Positions 11,800 through 23,735 are shown, numbered from the stretch's first letter. The stretch: DNA of 64,000 bases from Lentinus brumalis (GCA_001792895.1 MARA01000009.1:1178001-1242000); one strand, 5' to 3'. Translations and numbers: made by a program. The notes: a model not told the origin generated them from the letters alone.

Positions 11800-14700
11800 T
11801 CAACGAGCAGCGTCAGCAGCCGGACCGAGTCCAAGCAACGCAGCAAGTCGCTGATGACGAACAGGAGCCAGGGGCTTGGTGAAGATGTCGGCAATATTGT
11901 CCTCACCTGGGATGTACTTGGGAGACATGTGCTTGGAGTGCACGGCGTCCCGGATCCAGTGGTAAGCAATATTGACATGCTTCGTGCGATTGCTGACCTC
12001 GTCAGGATTGTTGATCATCCGGATGGCGCTAGTGCTGTCGATCCGGAGTTCCGTAGGAGGAGGACGAGGTGATGGGAGGATACGAAGCTCGGACAGGAGT
12101 TGACGCATCCAGAGGACTTCGCGTCCACAGTGGACACCGGCGTAGTACTCTGCCTCCCCCGTAGACAACGCTACCACGGTCTGTTTCTTGGCAGACCACG
12201 AGACGCACCCACGACCAATGAAGATCGCGTACCCGGACGTCGAGCGAGGAGAGTCGGGGTCATTACCCCAGTCGGCGTCACAGTATGCCAGCGGCGCATC
12301 AGGACCATCGCCGCCGACTGTCAGGACGAAGTCGCGCGTCGCCTTCAAGTACTGAAAGACGCGCTTGACAGCGTTCCAGTGAGGCTTGCCCGGGTTGGCC
12401 ATGAATTGCGCAACATTCTGGACCGCCTTGGCGATATCCGGTCGAGTGTGGACCGCGATGTGCATGAGCGTGCCAACAGCAGACATGAACCGAACATTCC
12501 GCATGAAGGCAATGTCCTGCGGAGTGCGTGGGGCCTGCGCGGCAGTCAACCGTTGGCCAAGGACCATGGGGGACGAGACGGGCTTGACGTCTTTGAAGCC
12601 GAACTCCTCCAGCGCTGCATCGATCTTGTGTGTATGGGAGAATGAGATCGTGCGCGCGCGGAGGTTGCGGGTCACCTTGACACCGAGAAGGAGGGAGATC
12701 TCGCCCAAATCCTTGATGGGGACATGCTGAGCAATCTTGGTCTTTAGCGCATTGACCACATTGCCCTTCGAGCAGAAGAGGCCAAGATCGTCGACGTGCG
12801 AGGTGACAAAAGCAAAGTCGTCGGCGCGGAACCTGTAGAAGACGCAAGGGTCCGAACGGCAGACCTTGAAGCCAAGCTCGACCAAGATCGACTTGAGCTT
12901 CTGGTACCACAGGTAGCCTGACTGCTTGAGCCCGTACAGTGCCTTGCGAAGGCGCCAGACAAGGTGCTCCTGACCTTTCTGGACGAACCCAGGAGGCTGC
13001 TTGACATATGCCTCTTGGTCCTCTGGGATCTCGCTGTTCAGGAACGCAGAGTCGACGTCAACAACATGCGCAACTCCGTCGCACTGAGCGATGAAAGCGC
13101 AGATGGAGCGAATCGACTCGGGCTTTGCGACTGGCGCGAAGGTGTCCTTGAAGTCGATGCCAGGTTTCTGGGTGAACCCTTGTGCGACAAATCGAGCCTT
13201 GTACCGCAAGATGTTGCCGTCAGGGTTGCGCTTCACAAGGAAGACCCATCGCGACCCGGTTGCCTTGCGACCTGGAGGGAGCCTGACTAGCTCGAAGCTA
13301 TCAAGCGATGCAATGGCCTCAAGCTCCTGTCGCATGGCAGCATCCCATTCATAGCGATCAGGTGAGTCCATGGCCTCCTCGTATGTCCTCGGTTCGTCAC
13401 CAGAGATGGAGAACGAGTACTCGAGCAAGAACGATGTGTCGAAGTTGTCAGACAGGGCTGTCAGCTCGGAACCGAAGCTGTCGCCTTCGTCTGGGACTTC
13501 CTCAACATAAGTACGAGGTTGAGGAGCTTCTCCCCCTGGACCAGGAGCACGTGGTTCTTCTACCGCTGGAGGAGCAGGGTCCTCCGCAGGAGCACCAACT
13601 GCAGCACCACCTTGCTTCTGCTGGATACGAGTTGAGTGACGAGTGGGATCGCCACCCTTCTTGTTCTTGGAGCCTTTGGGGCGTCCACGAGAACGGCGTG
13701 GTGCATCTGGAACAGGAGGTGGAGCAGGGGGATCTGGGACTAGAGGCGCAGGAGGAGCCACTGGATTGTCGGGCTTGCGACTGGAAGACTGAGAGTCGTC
13801 GTCGTCGTCGAGCTCGAAGAGAGAGTCATAGTCCTTCTCCCCCTCAGACGGAAGCCCAGAGAATCCGTTGATGTCGTCATTGAACTTGACATGGATCGAT
13901 CTGACCAGCTTCCGAGTGGCAGGGAAGTAGATCCGATAGGCTTTCTGAGTATCAGCATAGCCCACGAATACTCCCTCATGCGCACGCGGGTCGAGCTTCT
14001 TACGATCAGGATGATCGTTGTAGACGAATGCTCGACACCCGAAGCGGTGTAGGAAGGCTGCATCGGGGGGTCGACCAAACCGGACCTCGAAGGGAGAGAG
14101 ACCGTCAAGAGCTGCAGACGGGTTGCGGTTCTTGGTGTAGACGACATAGCAAGCCGCCTCAGCCCATAGATTGAGAGGAAGGCCAGATTCGATGAGAACG
14201 ACACGCACGCGCTCGAAAACGCTGCGGTTCTGACGTTCTCCGATGCCGTTCTGCTCCGGAGTGCGAGCGGAGGTAGTCTCGAGGCGGATGCCGTTGGACT
14301 TGCAGAATGACTTGAACTCCTCAGAGAGGTATTCACCGCCATTGTCGGCACGGAGAGTCGCGAGCTTCTGTCCAGTCTCGCGCTCAACGAGTAGGAGCCA
14401 TTCCTTGAAGGCCTCGAAAGCGTCTGACTTGCGCCGCAGGAAGGCGACCCAAAGCCAGCGCGACCAGTGGTCAGTGAACGTCATCATGTAACGTTTACCA
14501 CTAGGGGTTTCGACCTGCCCCTTACCCCAAAGGTCGGTTGAGACGTAGGAGAGGATGCGCTCCGGTCGACCGCTTGTAGAAGGCGGGAACGAAGCGCGTG
14601 TCATCTTGCCCTTGATGCACGATGGGCAGGGTGGAGGCTGAGCATCAAGCTCAGCCTTTGAGAGCTTCACCCCGCGAAGTCGACCCTTCCGAACCATGGT

Positions 14701-16296
14701 GCGAATAGCCGCATAGTTCAGGTGAGCCAAGTTGCCATGTAGGGCCTCGAGACGGGTGTGTGGATTCTCGGAGATGAGGTGGGAGATGTCGGTCAGGACG
14801 TCCAGGTGATAGAGGCGGTCAGGACCCATGGAGCCAGTCAGAACAACCTTCTCGCTAGCAAGAGCGTTGTGCAATAGCGCACCACCGTCGCTCTTCTCAA
14901 ACGTGACGCAGCGGCCCTGGCCGAACAGCGTGTAGCAGTTGGCCTTATCGAGGCGCGAGACGGAGATGAGGCTGGGTGAGGTGTTCGGGGCGTAACAGGT
15001 ATCCTTGAGGCGTAGACGGGAGCAGCCACGGGAGTCGGGCATGCTAGCAAGCAGCTGTGCTTCACCGCGGCCGGCTACAACGGTCTTGCCGTTACCGAAA
15101 CCTCGTATCTGGCTGTGTGTCTTCTGAACATCGATGAAGTCCGACCTGACGGAGTGAACGTGCGAGGACGTGCCGGAGTCGATGACAACAACCCCAGAGG
15201 GGCTCGAGACGGGGCGAGTAATGAAAGCAGAGTCCACTTGCCCAGTGTCGAGTGTCAGACTGGCAGAAGGTTGCGGGGACGGCGAGGCGGCACACTTGTT
15301 GTACTGGTCAAGAGAGGTGTATAGGACGAACTCCGACTTAACAAAATGCGATTGCTCGTCTCCGGACCCGGCACCTTCGTTGTCCTGCGTTACGTTCGCA
15401 TGCTCCTTGTTGTTCTTCGATCTCCCTCCTCTCTTCTTCTTCGGCTGGCCCTGACCCTTCGACTTCTGACACTCCGAGGACCAGTGGCCGGTCGTGGAAC
15501 AGAAGCGGCACCACTTCGAGCCTCGAGAGCGGTGGTCGCGCTCGAGCGCAGCGTAAACCGTCTCCATGCTCAACAGCGCAGAGTCACTGGAGACTGAGGA
15601 GGCGGGTTTAGGCCCGAGGATGCGGTGACGCTCGTTGCGGACATCAGCGACGATCTCGTTGAGAGTTGTCGAAGTCGTGAGGGTGATCTTCGCGGTGTAT
15701 GCGGCCCACTGAGTTGGTTCACCATCGCGGTCGATGAGAGTCGAGACGAAGATCCCAGCGGCGATGTTCTCGGGGAGAGCGAGACCAGCGGCCTGGAGAT
15801 GCGCAACAGCATCCTGGAACGATCGTATGTGGTCGTCGAGGTTGTGGATGGAAGGGAGCGGGGTGACGAGCGACCGGAACCAGGAGACGGCGGACGTTAG
15901 AGACGTGCGCGAAAACTGCTGCTGCAACGTCGTCCAGTAGTCCTTCGACGTCTTCTGCAGCTCGACGGCGGTCATCACAGACGGCGACAGCGTGCGAAGG
16001 ATGAGCGTCCTTGCAGCTGCGTCCTTCCGTCTCCACACGAGTGCATTGTCAGCATCGACGGGGCAGCTTGTCTTGCCTTCCACGATATCCCACAGGGTAG
16101 CATAGTCCAACGCACCCTGCATCAAGACAGCCCATGCGCGGTATCCATCTTCGTTTGCCAGCGTCTCCTTGGGAAGAAGGCTGTTGACGCCAGAGGGAAG
16201 TTCCCAGTCGCGGGCGGTAGAAGTCGGAGACATGGTCGTCGTGGAAATCGGAAGCGCAGCTGAGGAGGTCGTGGGGGAACCGTGTTGGGACATCAA
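11800..16296 (-). CDS. Ty1/copia Gag-Pol polyprotein, element A (intact)
   Basis: Single uninterrupted ORF of 1498 codons in copia order. Residues 1-250 form the Gag region. A CX2CX4HX4C zinc knuckle lies at about 263-276 (CRFCSTTGHWSSEC). The aspartic protease has DSGTSSH at about 373. The GAG-pre-integrase and HHCC region runs about 510-565. The integrase core has DLWG near 588, DNGGEY near 651 and PEQNGIGE near 685. After a Pro-rich, basic and acidic linker (about 830-960), reverse transcriptase starts around YKARFVAQGF and has SHVDDL at the catalytic site (Tyr of the usual YVDD replaced by His). RNase H follows with YCDADWG and TGEAEYYA. All catalytic residues visible to me are present, so this copy could be autonomous. 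One long ORF without a frameshift is the normal Ty1/copia fungal layout. The stop lies just before the polypurine tract and LTR1. Confidence 0.95.
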   Translation of the reverse strand: MMSQHGSPTTSSAALPISTTTMSPTSTARDWELPSGVNSLLPKETLANEDGYRAWAVLMQGALDYATLWDIVEGKTSCPVDADNALVWRRKDAAARTLILRTLSPSVMTAVELQKTSKDYWTTLQQQFSRTSLTSAVSWFRSLVTPLPSIHNLDDHIRSFQDAVAHLQAAGLALPENIAAGIFVSTLIDRDGEPTQWAAYTAKITLTTSTTLNEIVADVRNERHRILGPKPASSVSSDSALLSMETVYAALERDHRSRGSKWCRFCSTTGHWSSECQKSKGQGQPKKKRGGRSKNNKEHANVTQDNEGAGSGDEQSHFVKSEFVLYTSLDQYNKCAASPSPQPSASLTLDTGQVDSAFITRPVSSPSGVVVIDSGTSSHVHSVRSDFIDVQKTHSQIRGFGNGKTVVAGRGEAQLLASMPDSRGCSRLRLKDTCYAPNTSPSLISVSRLDKANCYTLFGQGRCVTFEKSDGGALLHNALASEKVVLTGSMGPDRLYHLDVLTDISHLISENPHTRLEALHGNLAHLNYAAIRTMVRKGRLRGVKLSKAELDAQPPPCPSCIKGKMTRASFPPSTSGRPERILSYVSTDLWGKGQVETPSGKRYMMTFTDHWSRWLWVAFLRRKSDAFEAFKEWLLLVERETGQKLATLRADNGGEYLSEEFKSFCKSNGIRLETTSARTPEQNGIGERQNRSVFERVRVVLIESGLPLNLWAEAACYVVYTKNRNPSAALDGLSPFEVRFGRPPDAAFLHRFGCRAFVYNDHPDRKKLDPRAHEGVFVGYADTQKAYRIYFPATRKLVRSIHVKFNDDINGFSGLPSEGEKDYDSLFELDDDDDSQSSSRKPDNPVAPPAPLVPDPPAPPPVPDAPRRSRGRPKGSKNKKGGDPTRHSTRIQQKQGGAAVGAPAEDPAPPAVEEPRAPGPGGEAPQPRTYVEEVPDEGDSFGSELTALSDNFDTSFLLEYSFSISGDEPRTYEEAMDSPDRYEWDAAMRQELEAIASLDSFELVRLPPGRKATGSRWVFLVKRNPDGNILRYKARFVAQGFTQKPGIDFKDTFAPVAKPESIRSICAFIAQCDGVAHVVDVDSAFLNSEIPEDQEAYVKQPPGFVQKGQEHLVWRLRKALYGLKQSGYLWYQKLKSILVELGFKVCRSDPCVFYRFRADDFAFVTSHVDDLGLFCSKGNVVNALKTKIAQHVPIKDLGEISLLLGVKVTRNLRARTISFSHTHKIDAALEEFGFKDVKPVSSPMVLGQRLTAAQAPRTPQDIAFMRNVRFMSAVGTLMHIAVHTRPDIAKAVQNVAQFMANPGKPHWNAVKRVFQYLKATRDFVLTVGGDGPDAPLAYCDADWGNDPDSPRSTSGYAIFIGRGCVSWSAKKQTVVALSTGEAEYYAGVHCGREVLWMRQLLSELRILPSPRPPPTELRIDSTSAIRMINNPDEVSNRTKHVNIAYHWIRDAVHSKHMSPKYIPGEDNIADIFTKPLAPVRHQRLAALLGLGPAADAAR

Positions 16297-16407
16297 AGGA
16301 GATCAGACCAGAGAGAAGCGGAGTGTGGGAGAGAGGAACAGAGTCCGAGGGAATCGAGTGAGATCGAAGTTCCGATGTCGACTTGAGAGCTTCGCTGCTA
16401 TAGGCGA

Positions 16408-16422
16408 GCAGGGCTCATAACC
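16408..16422 (-). promoter_or_regulatory. Primer-binding site of copia element A (half-tRNA, initiator Met)
   Basis: Directly downstream of LTR2 on the minus strand the element reads GGTTATGAGCCCTGC. Its complement, GCAGGGCTCATAACC, matches the anticodon arm of eukaryotic initiator tRNA-Met (CAU anticodon) rather than a tRNA 3' end. This is the half-tRNA priming known for Drosophila copia. The same site occurs in element B at 21391-21405. Confidence 0.75.
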
Positions 16423-16776
16423 TAATAGCGAACAGCGGTCAGCGGGAGCTCAGTCGGGAGGAATAACGACTATATTATCCTGTACCTAATAGCGAACAGC
16501 GGTCAGCGGGAGCTAGATACAGGAATCAGTAATGAGCAATGAGTGCAACGAATGTATGGCATACCTCAGTCGGGAGGAATAACGACTGAGGAAAGGAGAG
16601 CGTACGCGGGCGACGTGTAGACAAGCCCGCGGAGAAATCCGAGACAGTAAGTAACGTAAGTAAGTACGGTAAGTACGTATTGAAAGTCCGATTAAAACAT
16701 ATTCTATCGTAGCGCTGCTAACGCGCGAGTTGTCCTTGTACTCGTACTTCATACGCGTACCTCTACATCCTCAACA
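16423..16776 (-). repeat. Copia LTR2, shared by elements A and B
   Basis: 354 bp and, as far as I can compare, identical to LTR1. It serves as 5' LTR of A (to its left) and 3' LTR of B (to its right). No 5-bp duplication is found around it, which is what distinguishes a tandem array from two independent insertions. Confidence 0.9.
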
Positions 16777-16783
16777 CTCCCCC

Positions 16784-19700
16784 TCAACGAGCAGCGTCAG
16801 CAGCCGGACCGAGTCCAAGCAACGCAGCAAGTCGCTGATGACGAACAGGAGCCAGGGGCTTGGTGAAGATGTCGGCAATATTGTCCTCACCTGGGATGTA
16901 CTTGGGAGACATGTGCTTGGAGTGCACGGCGTCCCGGATCCAGTGGTAAGCAATATTGACATGCTTCGTGCGATTGCTGACCTCGTCAGGATTGTTGATC
17001 ATCCGGATGGCGCTAGTGCTGTCGATCCGGAGTTCCGTAGGAGGAGGACGAGGTGATGGGAGGATACGAAGCTCGGACAGGAGTTGACGCATCCAGAGGA
17101 CTTCGCGTCCACAGTGGACACCGGCGTAGTACTCTGCCTCCCCCGTAGACAACGCTACCACGGTCTGTTTCTTGGCAGACCACGAGACGCACCCACGACC
17201 AATGAAGATCGCGTACCCGGACGTCGAGCGAGGAGAGTCGGGGTCATTACCCCAGTCGGCGTCACAGTATGCCAGCGGCGCATCAGGACCATCGCCGCCG
17301 ACTGTCAGGACGAAGTCGCGCGTCGCCTTCAAGTACTGAAAGACGCGCTTGACAGCGTTCCAGTGAGGCTTGCCCGGGTTGGCCATGAATTGCGCAACAT
17401 TCTGGACCGCCTTGGCGATATCCGGTCGAGTGTGGACCGCGATGTGCATGAGCGTGCCAACAGCAGACATGAACCGAACATTCCGCATGAAGGCAATGTC
17501 CTGCGGAGTGCGTGGGGCCTGCGCGGCAGTCAACCGTTGGCCAAGGACCATGGGGGACGAGACGGGCTTGACGTCTTTGAAGCCGAACTCCTCCAGCGCT
17601 GCATCGATCTTGTGTGTATGGGAGAATGAGATCGTGCGCGCGCGGAGGTTGCGGGTCACCTTGACACCGAGAAGGAGGGAGATCTCGCCCAAATCCTTGA
17701 TGGGGACATGCTGAGCAATCTTGGTCTTTAGCGCATTGACCACATTGCCCTTCGAGCAGAAGAGGCCAAGATCGTCGACGTGCGAGGTGACAAAAGCAAA
17801 GTCGTCGGCGCGGAACCTGTAGAAGACGCAAGGGTCCGAACGGCAGACCTTGAAGCCAAGCTCGACCAAGATCGACTTGAGCTTCTGGTACCACAGGTAG
17901 CCTGACTGCTTGAGCCCGTACAGTGCCTTGCGAAGGCGCCAGACAAGGTGCTCCTGACCTTTCTGGACGAACCCAGGAGGCTGCTTGACATATGCCTCTT
18001 GGTCCTCTGGGATCTCGCTGTTCAGGAACGCAGAGTCGACGTCAACAACATGCGCAACTCCGTCGCACTGAGCGATGAAAGCGCAGATGGAGCGAATCGA
18101 CTCGGGCTTTGCGACTGGCGCGAAGGTGTCCTTGAAGTCGATGCCAGGTTTCTGGGTGAACCCTTGTGCGACAAATCGAGCCTTGTACCGCAAGATGTTG
18201 CCGTCAGGGTTGCGCTTCACAAGGAAGACCCATCGCGACCCGGTTGCCTTGCGACCTGGAGGGAGCCTGACTAGCTCGAAGCTATCAAGCGATGCAATGG
18301 CCTCAAGCTCCTGTCGCATGGCAGCATCCCATTCATAGCGATCAGGTGAGTCCATGGCCTCCTCGTATGTCCTCGGTTCGTCACCAGAGATGGAGAACGA
18401 GTACTCGAGCAAGAACGATGTGTCGAAGTTGTCAGACAGGGCTGTCAGCTCGGAACCGAAGCTGTCGCCTTCGTCTGGGACTTCCTCAACATAAGTACGA
18501 GGTTGAGGAGCTTCTCCCCCTGGACCAGGAGCACGTGGTTCTTCTACCGCTGGAGGAGCAGGGTCCTCCGCAGGAGCACCAACTGCAGCACCACCTTGCT
18601 TCTGCTGGATACGAGTTGAGTGACGAGTGGGATCGCCACCCTTCTTGTTCTTGGAGCCTTTGGGGCGTCCACGAGAACGGCGTGGTGCATCTGGAACAGG
18701 AGGTGGAGCAGGGGGATCTGGGACTAGAGGCGCAGGAGGAGCCACTGGATTGTCGGGCTTGCGACTGGAAGACTGAGAGTCGTCGTCGTCGTCGAGCTCG
18801 AAGAGAGAGTCATAGTCCTTCTCCCCCTCAGACGGAAGCCCAGAGAATCCGTTGATGTCGTCATTGAACTTGACATGGATCGATCTGACCAGCTTCCGAG
18901 TGGCAGGGAAGTAGATCCGATAGGCTTTCTGAGTATCAGCATAGCCCACGAATACTCCCTCATGCGCACGCGGGTCGAGCTTCTTACGATCAGGATGATC
19001 GTTGTAGACGAATGCTCGACACCCGAAGCGGTGTAGGAAGGCTGCATCGGGGGGTCGACCAAACCGGACCTCGAAGGGAGAGAGACCGTCAAGAGCTGCA
19101 GACGGGTTGCGGTTCTTGGTGTAGACGACATAGCAAGCCGCCTCAGCCCATAGATTGAGAGGAAGGCCAGATTCGATGAGAACGACACGCACGCGCTCGA
19201 AAACGCTGCGGTTCTGACGTTCTCCGATGCCGTTCTGCTCCGGAGTGCGAGCGGAGGTAGTCTCGAGGCGGATGCCGTTGGACTTGCAGAATGACTTGAA
19301 CTCCTCAGAGAGGTATTCACCGCCATTGTCGGCACGGAGAGTCGCGAGCTTCTGTCCAGTCTCGCGCTCAACGAGTAGGAGCCATTCCTTGAAGGCCTCG
19401 AAAGCGTCTGACTTGCGCCGCAGGAAGGCGACCCAAAGCCAGCGCGACCAGTGGTCAGTGAACGTCATCATGTAACGTTTACCACTAGGGGTTTCGACCT
19501 GCCCCTTACCCCAAAGGTCGGTTGAGACGTAGGAGAGGATGCGCTCCGGTCGACCGCTTGTAGAAGGCGGGAACGAAGCGCGTGTCATCTTGCCCTTGAT
19601 GCACGATGGGCAGGGTGGAGGCTGAGCATCAAGCTCAGCCTTTGAGAGCTTCACCCCGCGAAGTCGACCCTTCCGAACCATGGTGCGAATAGCCGCATAG

Positions 19701-21279
19701 TTCAGGTGAGCCAAGTTGCCATGTAGGGCCTCGAGACGGGTGTGTGGATTCTCGGAGATGAGGTGGGAGATGTCGGTCAGGACGTCCAGGTGATAGAGGC
19801 GGTCAGGACCCATGGAGCCAGTCAGAACAACCTTCTCGCTAGCAAGAGCGTTGTGCAATAGCGCACCACCGTCGCTCTTCTCAAACGTGACGCAGCGGCC
19901 CTGGCCGAACAGCGTGTAGCAGTTGGCCTTATCGAGGCGCGAGACGGAGATGAGGCTGGGTGAGGTGTTCGGGGCGTAACAGGTATCCTTGAGGCGTAGA
20001 CGGGAGCAGCCACGGGAGTCGGGCATGCTAGCAAGCAGCTGTGCTTCACCGCGGCCGGCTACAACGGTCTTGCCGTTACCGAAACCTCGTATCTGGCTGT
20101 GTGTCTTCTGAACATCGATGAAGTCCGACCTGACGGAGTGAACGTGCGAGGACGTGCCGGAGTCGATGACAACAACCCCAGAGGGGCTCGAGACGGGGCG
20201 AGTAATGAAAGCAGAGTCCACTTGCCCAGTGTCGAGTGTCAGACTGGCAGAAGGTTGCGGGGACGGCGAGGCGGCACACTTGTTGTACTGGTCAAGAGAG
20301 GTGTATAGGACGAACTCCGACTTAACAAAATGCGATTGCTCGTCTCCGGACCCGGCACCTTCGTTGTCCTGCGTTACGTTCGCATGCTCCTTGTTGTTCT
20401 TCGATCTCCCTCCTCTCTTCTTCTTCGGCTGGCCCTGACCCTTCGACTTCTGACACTCCGAGGACCAGTGGCCGGTCGTGGAACAGAAGCGGCACCACTT
20501 CGAGCCTCGAGAGCGGTGGTCGCGCTCGAGCGCAGCGTAAACCGTCTCCATGCTCAACAGCGCAGAGTCACTGGAGACTGAGGAGGCGGGTTTAGGCCCG
20601 AGGATGCGGTGACGCTCGTTGCGGACATCAGCGACGATCTCGTTGAGAGTTGTCGAAGTCGTGAGGGTGATCTTCGCGGTGTATGCGGCCCACTGAGTTG
20701 GTTCACCATCGCGGTCGATGAGAGTCGAGACGAAGATCCCAGCGGCGATGTTCTCGGGAGAGCGAGACCAGCGGCCTGGAGATGCGCAACAGCATCCTGG
20801 AACGATCGTATGTGGTCGTCGAGGTTGTGGATGGAAGGGAGCGGGGTGACGAGCGACCGGAACCAGGAGACGGCGGACGTTAGAGACGTGCGCGAAAACT
20901 GCTGCTGCAACGTCGTCCAGTAGTCCTTCGACGTCTTCTGCAGCTCGACGGCGGTCATCACAGACGGCGACAGCGTGCGAAGGATGAGCGTCCTTGCAGC
21001 TGCGTCCTTCCGTCTCCACACGAGTGCATTGTCAGCATCGACGGGGCAGCTTGTCTTGCCTTCCACGATATCCCACAGGGTAGCATAGTCCAACGCACCC
21101 TGCATCAAGACAGCCCATGCGCGGTATCCATCTTCGTTTGCCAGCGTCTCCTTGGGAAGAAGGCTGTTGACGCCAGAGGGAAGTTCCCAGTCGCGGGCGG
21201 TAGAAGTCGGAGACATGGTCGTCGTGGAAATCGGAAGCGCAGCTGAGGAGGTCGTGGGGGAACCGTATTGGGACATCAA
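16784..21279 (-). pseudogene. Ty1/copia Gag-Pol, element B, frameshifted copy
   Basis: Same polyprotein as element A with the same domain order, but one G is missing from the GGGG run near 20757 (A has CTCGGGGAGAG, B has CTCGGGAGAG). The break falls in Gag at about codon 175. The N-terminal frame from ATG at 21279 then runs out of phase and stops at 20554, while the rest of the polyprotein (zinc knuckle, protease, integrase, RT, RNase H) is open to 16784. Otherwise the two copies seem near identical; a G-to-A difference changes codon 5 (His to Tyr). It could be mobilised in trans by A. A basecalling error in the G-run is an alternative. Confidence 0.88.
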
Positions 21280-21390
21280 AGGAGATCAGACCAGAGAGAA
21301 GCGGAGTGTGGGAGAGAGGAACAGAGTCCGAGGGAATCGAGTGAGATCGAAGTTCCGATGTCGACTTGAGAGCTTCGCTGCTATAGGCGA

Positions 21391-21405
21391 GCAGGGCTCA
21401 TAACC
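21391..21405 (-). promoter_or_regulatory. Primer-binding site of copia element B
   Basis: Same 15 bases as in element A, abutting LTR3. They are complementary to the initiator tRNA-Met anticodon arm, not to a mature tRNA 3' terminus. Confidence 0.7.
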
Positions 21406-21533
21406 TAATAGCGAACAGCGGTCAGCGGGAGCTCAGTCGGGAGGAATAACGACTATATTATCCTGTACCTAATAGCGAACAGCGGTCAGCGGGAGCTAGA
21501 TACAGGAATCAGTAATGAGCAATGAGTGCAACG

Positions 21534-21855
21534 TATGAGGGGCGCCAGCGGACAAAAAGACTCGGCTTCAGATCTGGGTTTGGACTTCGAGTTTGGAGTT
21601 CGGCAACTGAACTGATCTTCGAAGTTCAACTTGGCACGTGAGCGGTTCAAGTTCGGTTTGAGATTTCGGTTTCGCGCGGGCGTCTCAACTTCCGCTTTGG
21701 GTTTCAGTTTCGCCTCTCGACTTCAAGACTCCGCATCTCGACCTTGCCCTATGCGACGCGGTCAATGTGCTCCCGAGCTGATTGACGCCTCCGGCACGCC
21801 CCGCCGTTAACTCCGCAACGCCTCGCAGCTCACCCAAATGCGGCAGTTAAGTACT
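21534..21855 (+). repeat. Left TIR of the 2.5-kb element
   Basis: 322 bp, inverted copy at 23736-24057. The outer 30 bp and the inner half (from GCGCGGGCGTCTCAAC to GCGGCAGT) match almost perfectly. The segment between is more diverged and is rich in GTTTGGA/AGTTCGG-type short repeats. Confidence 0.85.
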
Positions 21856-22376
21856 CACTCAGGCTTGAGTAAGTATGTAGTCAACGTAATGATACCTTCT
21901 CATCTGTATTCGATGTCTCCATCTGCCAGCTATCTAATAACCCGGATGCAGACCTCCGCGCGTTAAGATAATGAATGTACGGCTACTCCGCTTTGAAGGA
22001 TGCGCAATGCAGACTAGGTGAGGAGATACTTATGCTTCTACCGGGCACAGCGGACAGCAACATCCCGGCCCAGAAGTCTGAGACTTCTCCATGTCCAGGT
22101 CTGACCGTCTTGAGATGGCGCAATAGCCGATCGATGCACAATGTCGAGTACGAGGTCGAGTGTCGAATGCGAGAGGCTAGGCGTGAATGCGAGAGATGAA
22201 GGACGAGAGTCGAGGATCCAGGGCGAAGTCGAGAGGGGAAAATGAAACTTGTTGTAGCTACATACGTACACACCTTATATACATGAAGACCTACTTGGTT
22301 GACGTATGTACTAAAAAGTGCGGTCGCGAGGGAGATGACGAGGAGATAAAGAGCTGGAACAAAGGAAAAACATATA

Positions 22377-22643
22377 CTGTACCATTTAAATCTATTCAAC
22401 CAGGGGTGTGACCTGTGACCGGTGGGTTTGGGTTCGACCATTCGACCAACCGGCCGGACGAGCGTGACATCCGGTCGAATTTCGACCAAACTAGGGCGCG
22501 CGGCAGCGCGCCCCCGCCGAAGACGGTAAGCGCCCGGACGAGGTATCCGACCACTCGCCCAGTGACCTGTGACAGAGGCCCAAAATTCGACCATTTTGGG
22601 CCCCTGTGACGCGTGACTGGTTGAATAGATTTAAATGGTACAG
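22377..22643. mobile_element. 267-bp MITE with 26-bp perfect TIRs and TA target duplication
   Basis: CTGTACCATTTAAATCTATT opens the left 26-bp repeat (22377-22402), and its exact inverse closes the element at 22618-22643. TA lies on both sides (22375-22376, 22644-22645), as for Tc1/mariner-type MITEs. The interior holds two GC-rich hairpins: GGGCGCGC/GCGCGCCC, and GGCCCAAAAT/ATTTTGGGCC with a 6-nt loop. No coding capacity. Confidence 0.75.
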
Positions 22644-23735
22644 TATGACAGGAAGAGCACTACTGGCGTGCTGTAGCTGAGACGTGATCATGAGGGCGTG
22701 CAAGAGCGAGGTGACAGAAAGACCGAATTGTTAACGAATGCTATCGTATGTAGGTACCATATAAACGGTACAGTAAATGTCCTCAGGGTGTAGGTAACGT
22801 GTAGAAATTATTTTGAAGGGGGTGGGACGAAAGGGAGGAGAGAAGCCGTGATACCGCGTCCAGCTCGCGATGACGCAGAGTGCCAGCCTTGCACTGATCG
22901 GTACCATGCTCGGAATGCGTCGGCGCAACGAGCACGCTGTCAGCGACATTGGGGGTGAGTCGCGCAGCCCGTGCGCTGTCTGGGCTGACGTTGAAGGGTG
23001 TGCATCTGAGTCAGCGCAAAGTCGACGCGGTCTCGACAATTCCTTGCTATTCGTCGTGGTCCCGGCATCAGTGCGTGTCGTAGCATGCCGGTGAGGAAGC
23101 GGGAGGTGCGGGTGGAGATCGGCGGCGGTCGTGGCGGTCGGAGAGTAGTACGTCGGGAGCGTCGGTACTTGCACAGCGGCATATGCTGCCCATCATCGTG
23201 TATGAGGAAGCGCAGTTGCAGGGAGCATGCTTCGAACCTACCCATCCACGAGTCCATATAGCCGGGGGCCATACAACTGATACACCCTCCTCCATTCCAG
23301 TGCCGGATCAGGGCTGTGACCTGCCCTAGCGGAGCAGTGAGTCTCTCGGTAGCCGGGAGTGGTGCGACCGGGTGCTATCAGTATTATTCAGAGTGAGAGT
23401 CCTTTAAGTCTTGAGCTTCTTGCTGAATCAGCCTTCATACCTGTCCATAACCGGAACAGTGGGCGGGTCAGGAGTGATCAGGATTCAGAGGTGTTGTCAC
23501 TATCCATCGTACTTATCTGAGCTCTGCAAACTGCATTGGCCCTCAGATTCATGCGGTATGGAAGCATATTCTTCATATACCCTCTGGCCCTGGTCCCCGC
23601 GCAGAACATGAATAGACGGGATACTACTTCTCCCCGTAACATCCTTGCTCCATCGCTGAGCTTTGTTGTCCGCCTTCCGAACGTCCGAGTCACAGCCGCG
23701 GATACTTACCAGACACTGGACAGTACTGAACTTGA

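Noticed and set aside
12299..12910. 203-codon minus-strand frame inside copia A (copy at 17283-17894)
   Set aside because: Shifted frame over the RT/RNase H coding region.
13308..13871. Plus-strand open frame opposite copia A (and its copy at 18292-18855)
   Set aside because: Complement of the low-complexity linker of the polyprotein; identical in both copies simply because the elements are duplicates.
20762..21019. Apparent alternative N-terminus of copia B starting METEGRSCKD
   Set aside because: Created by reading out of frame upstream of the one-base deletion; not a real start.
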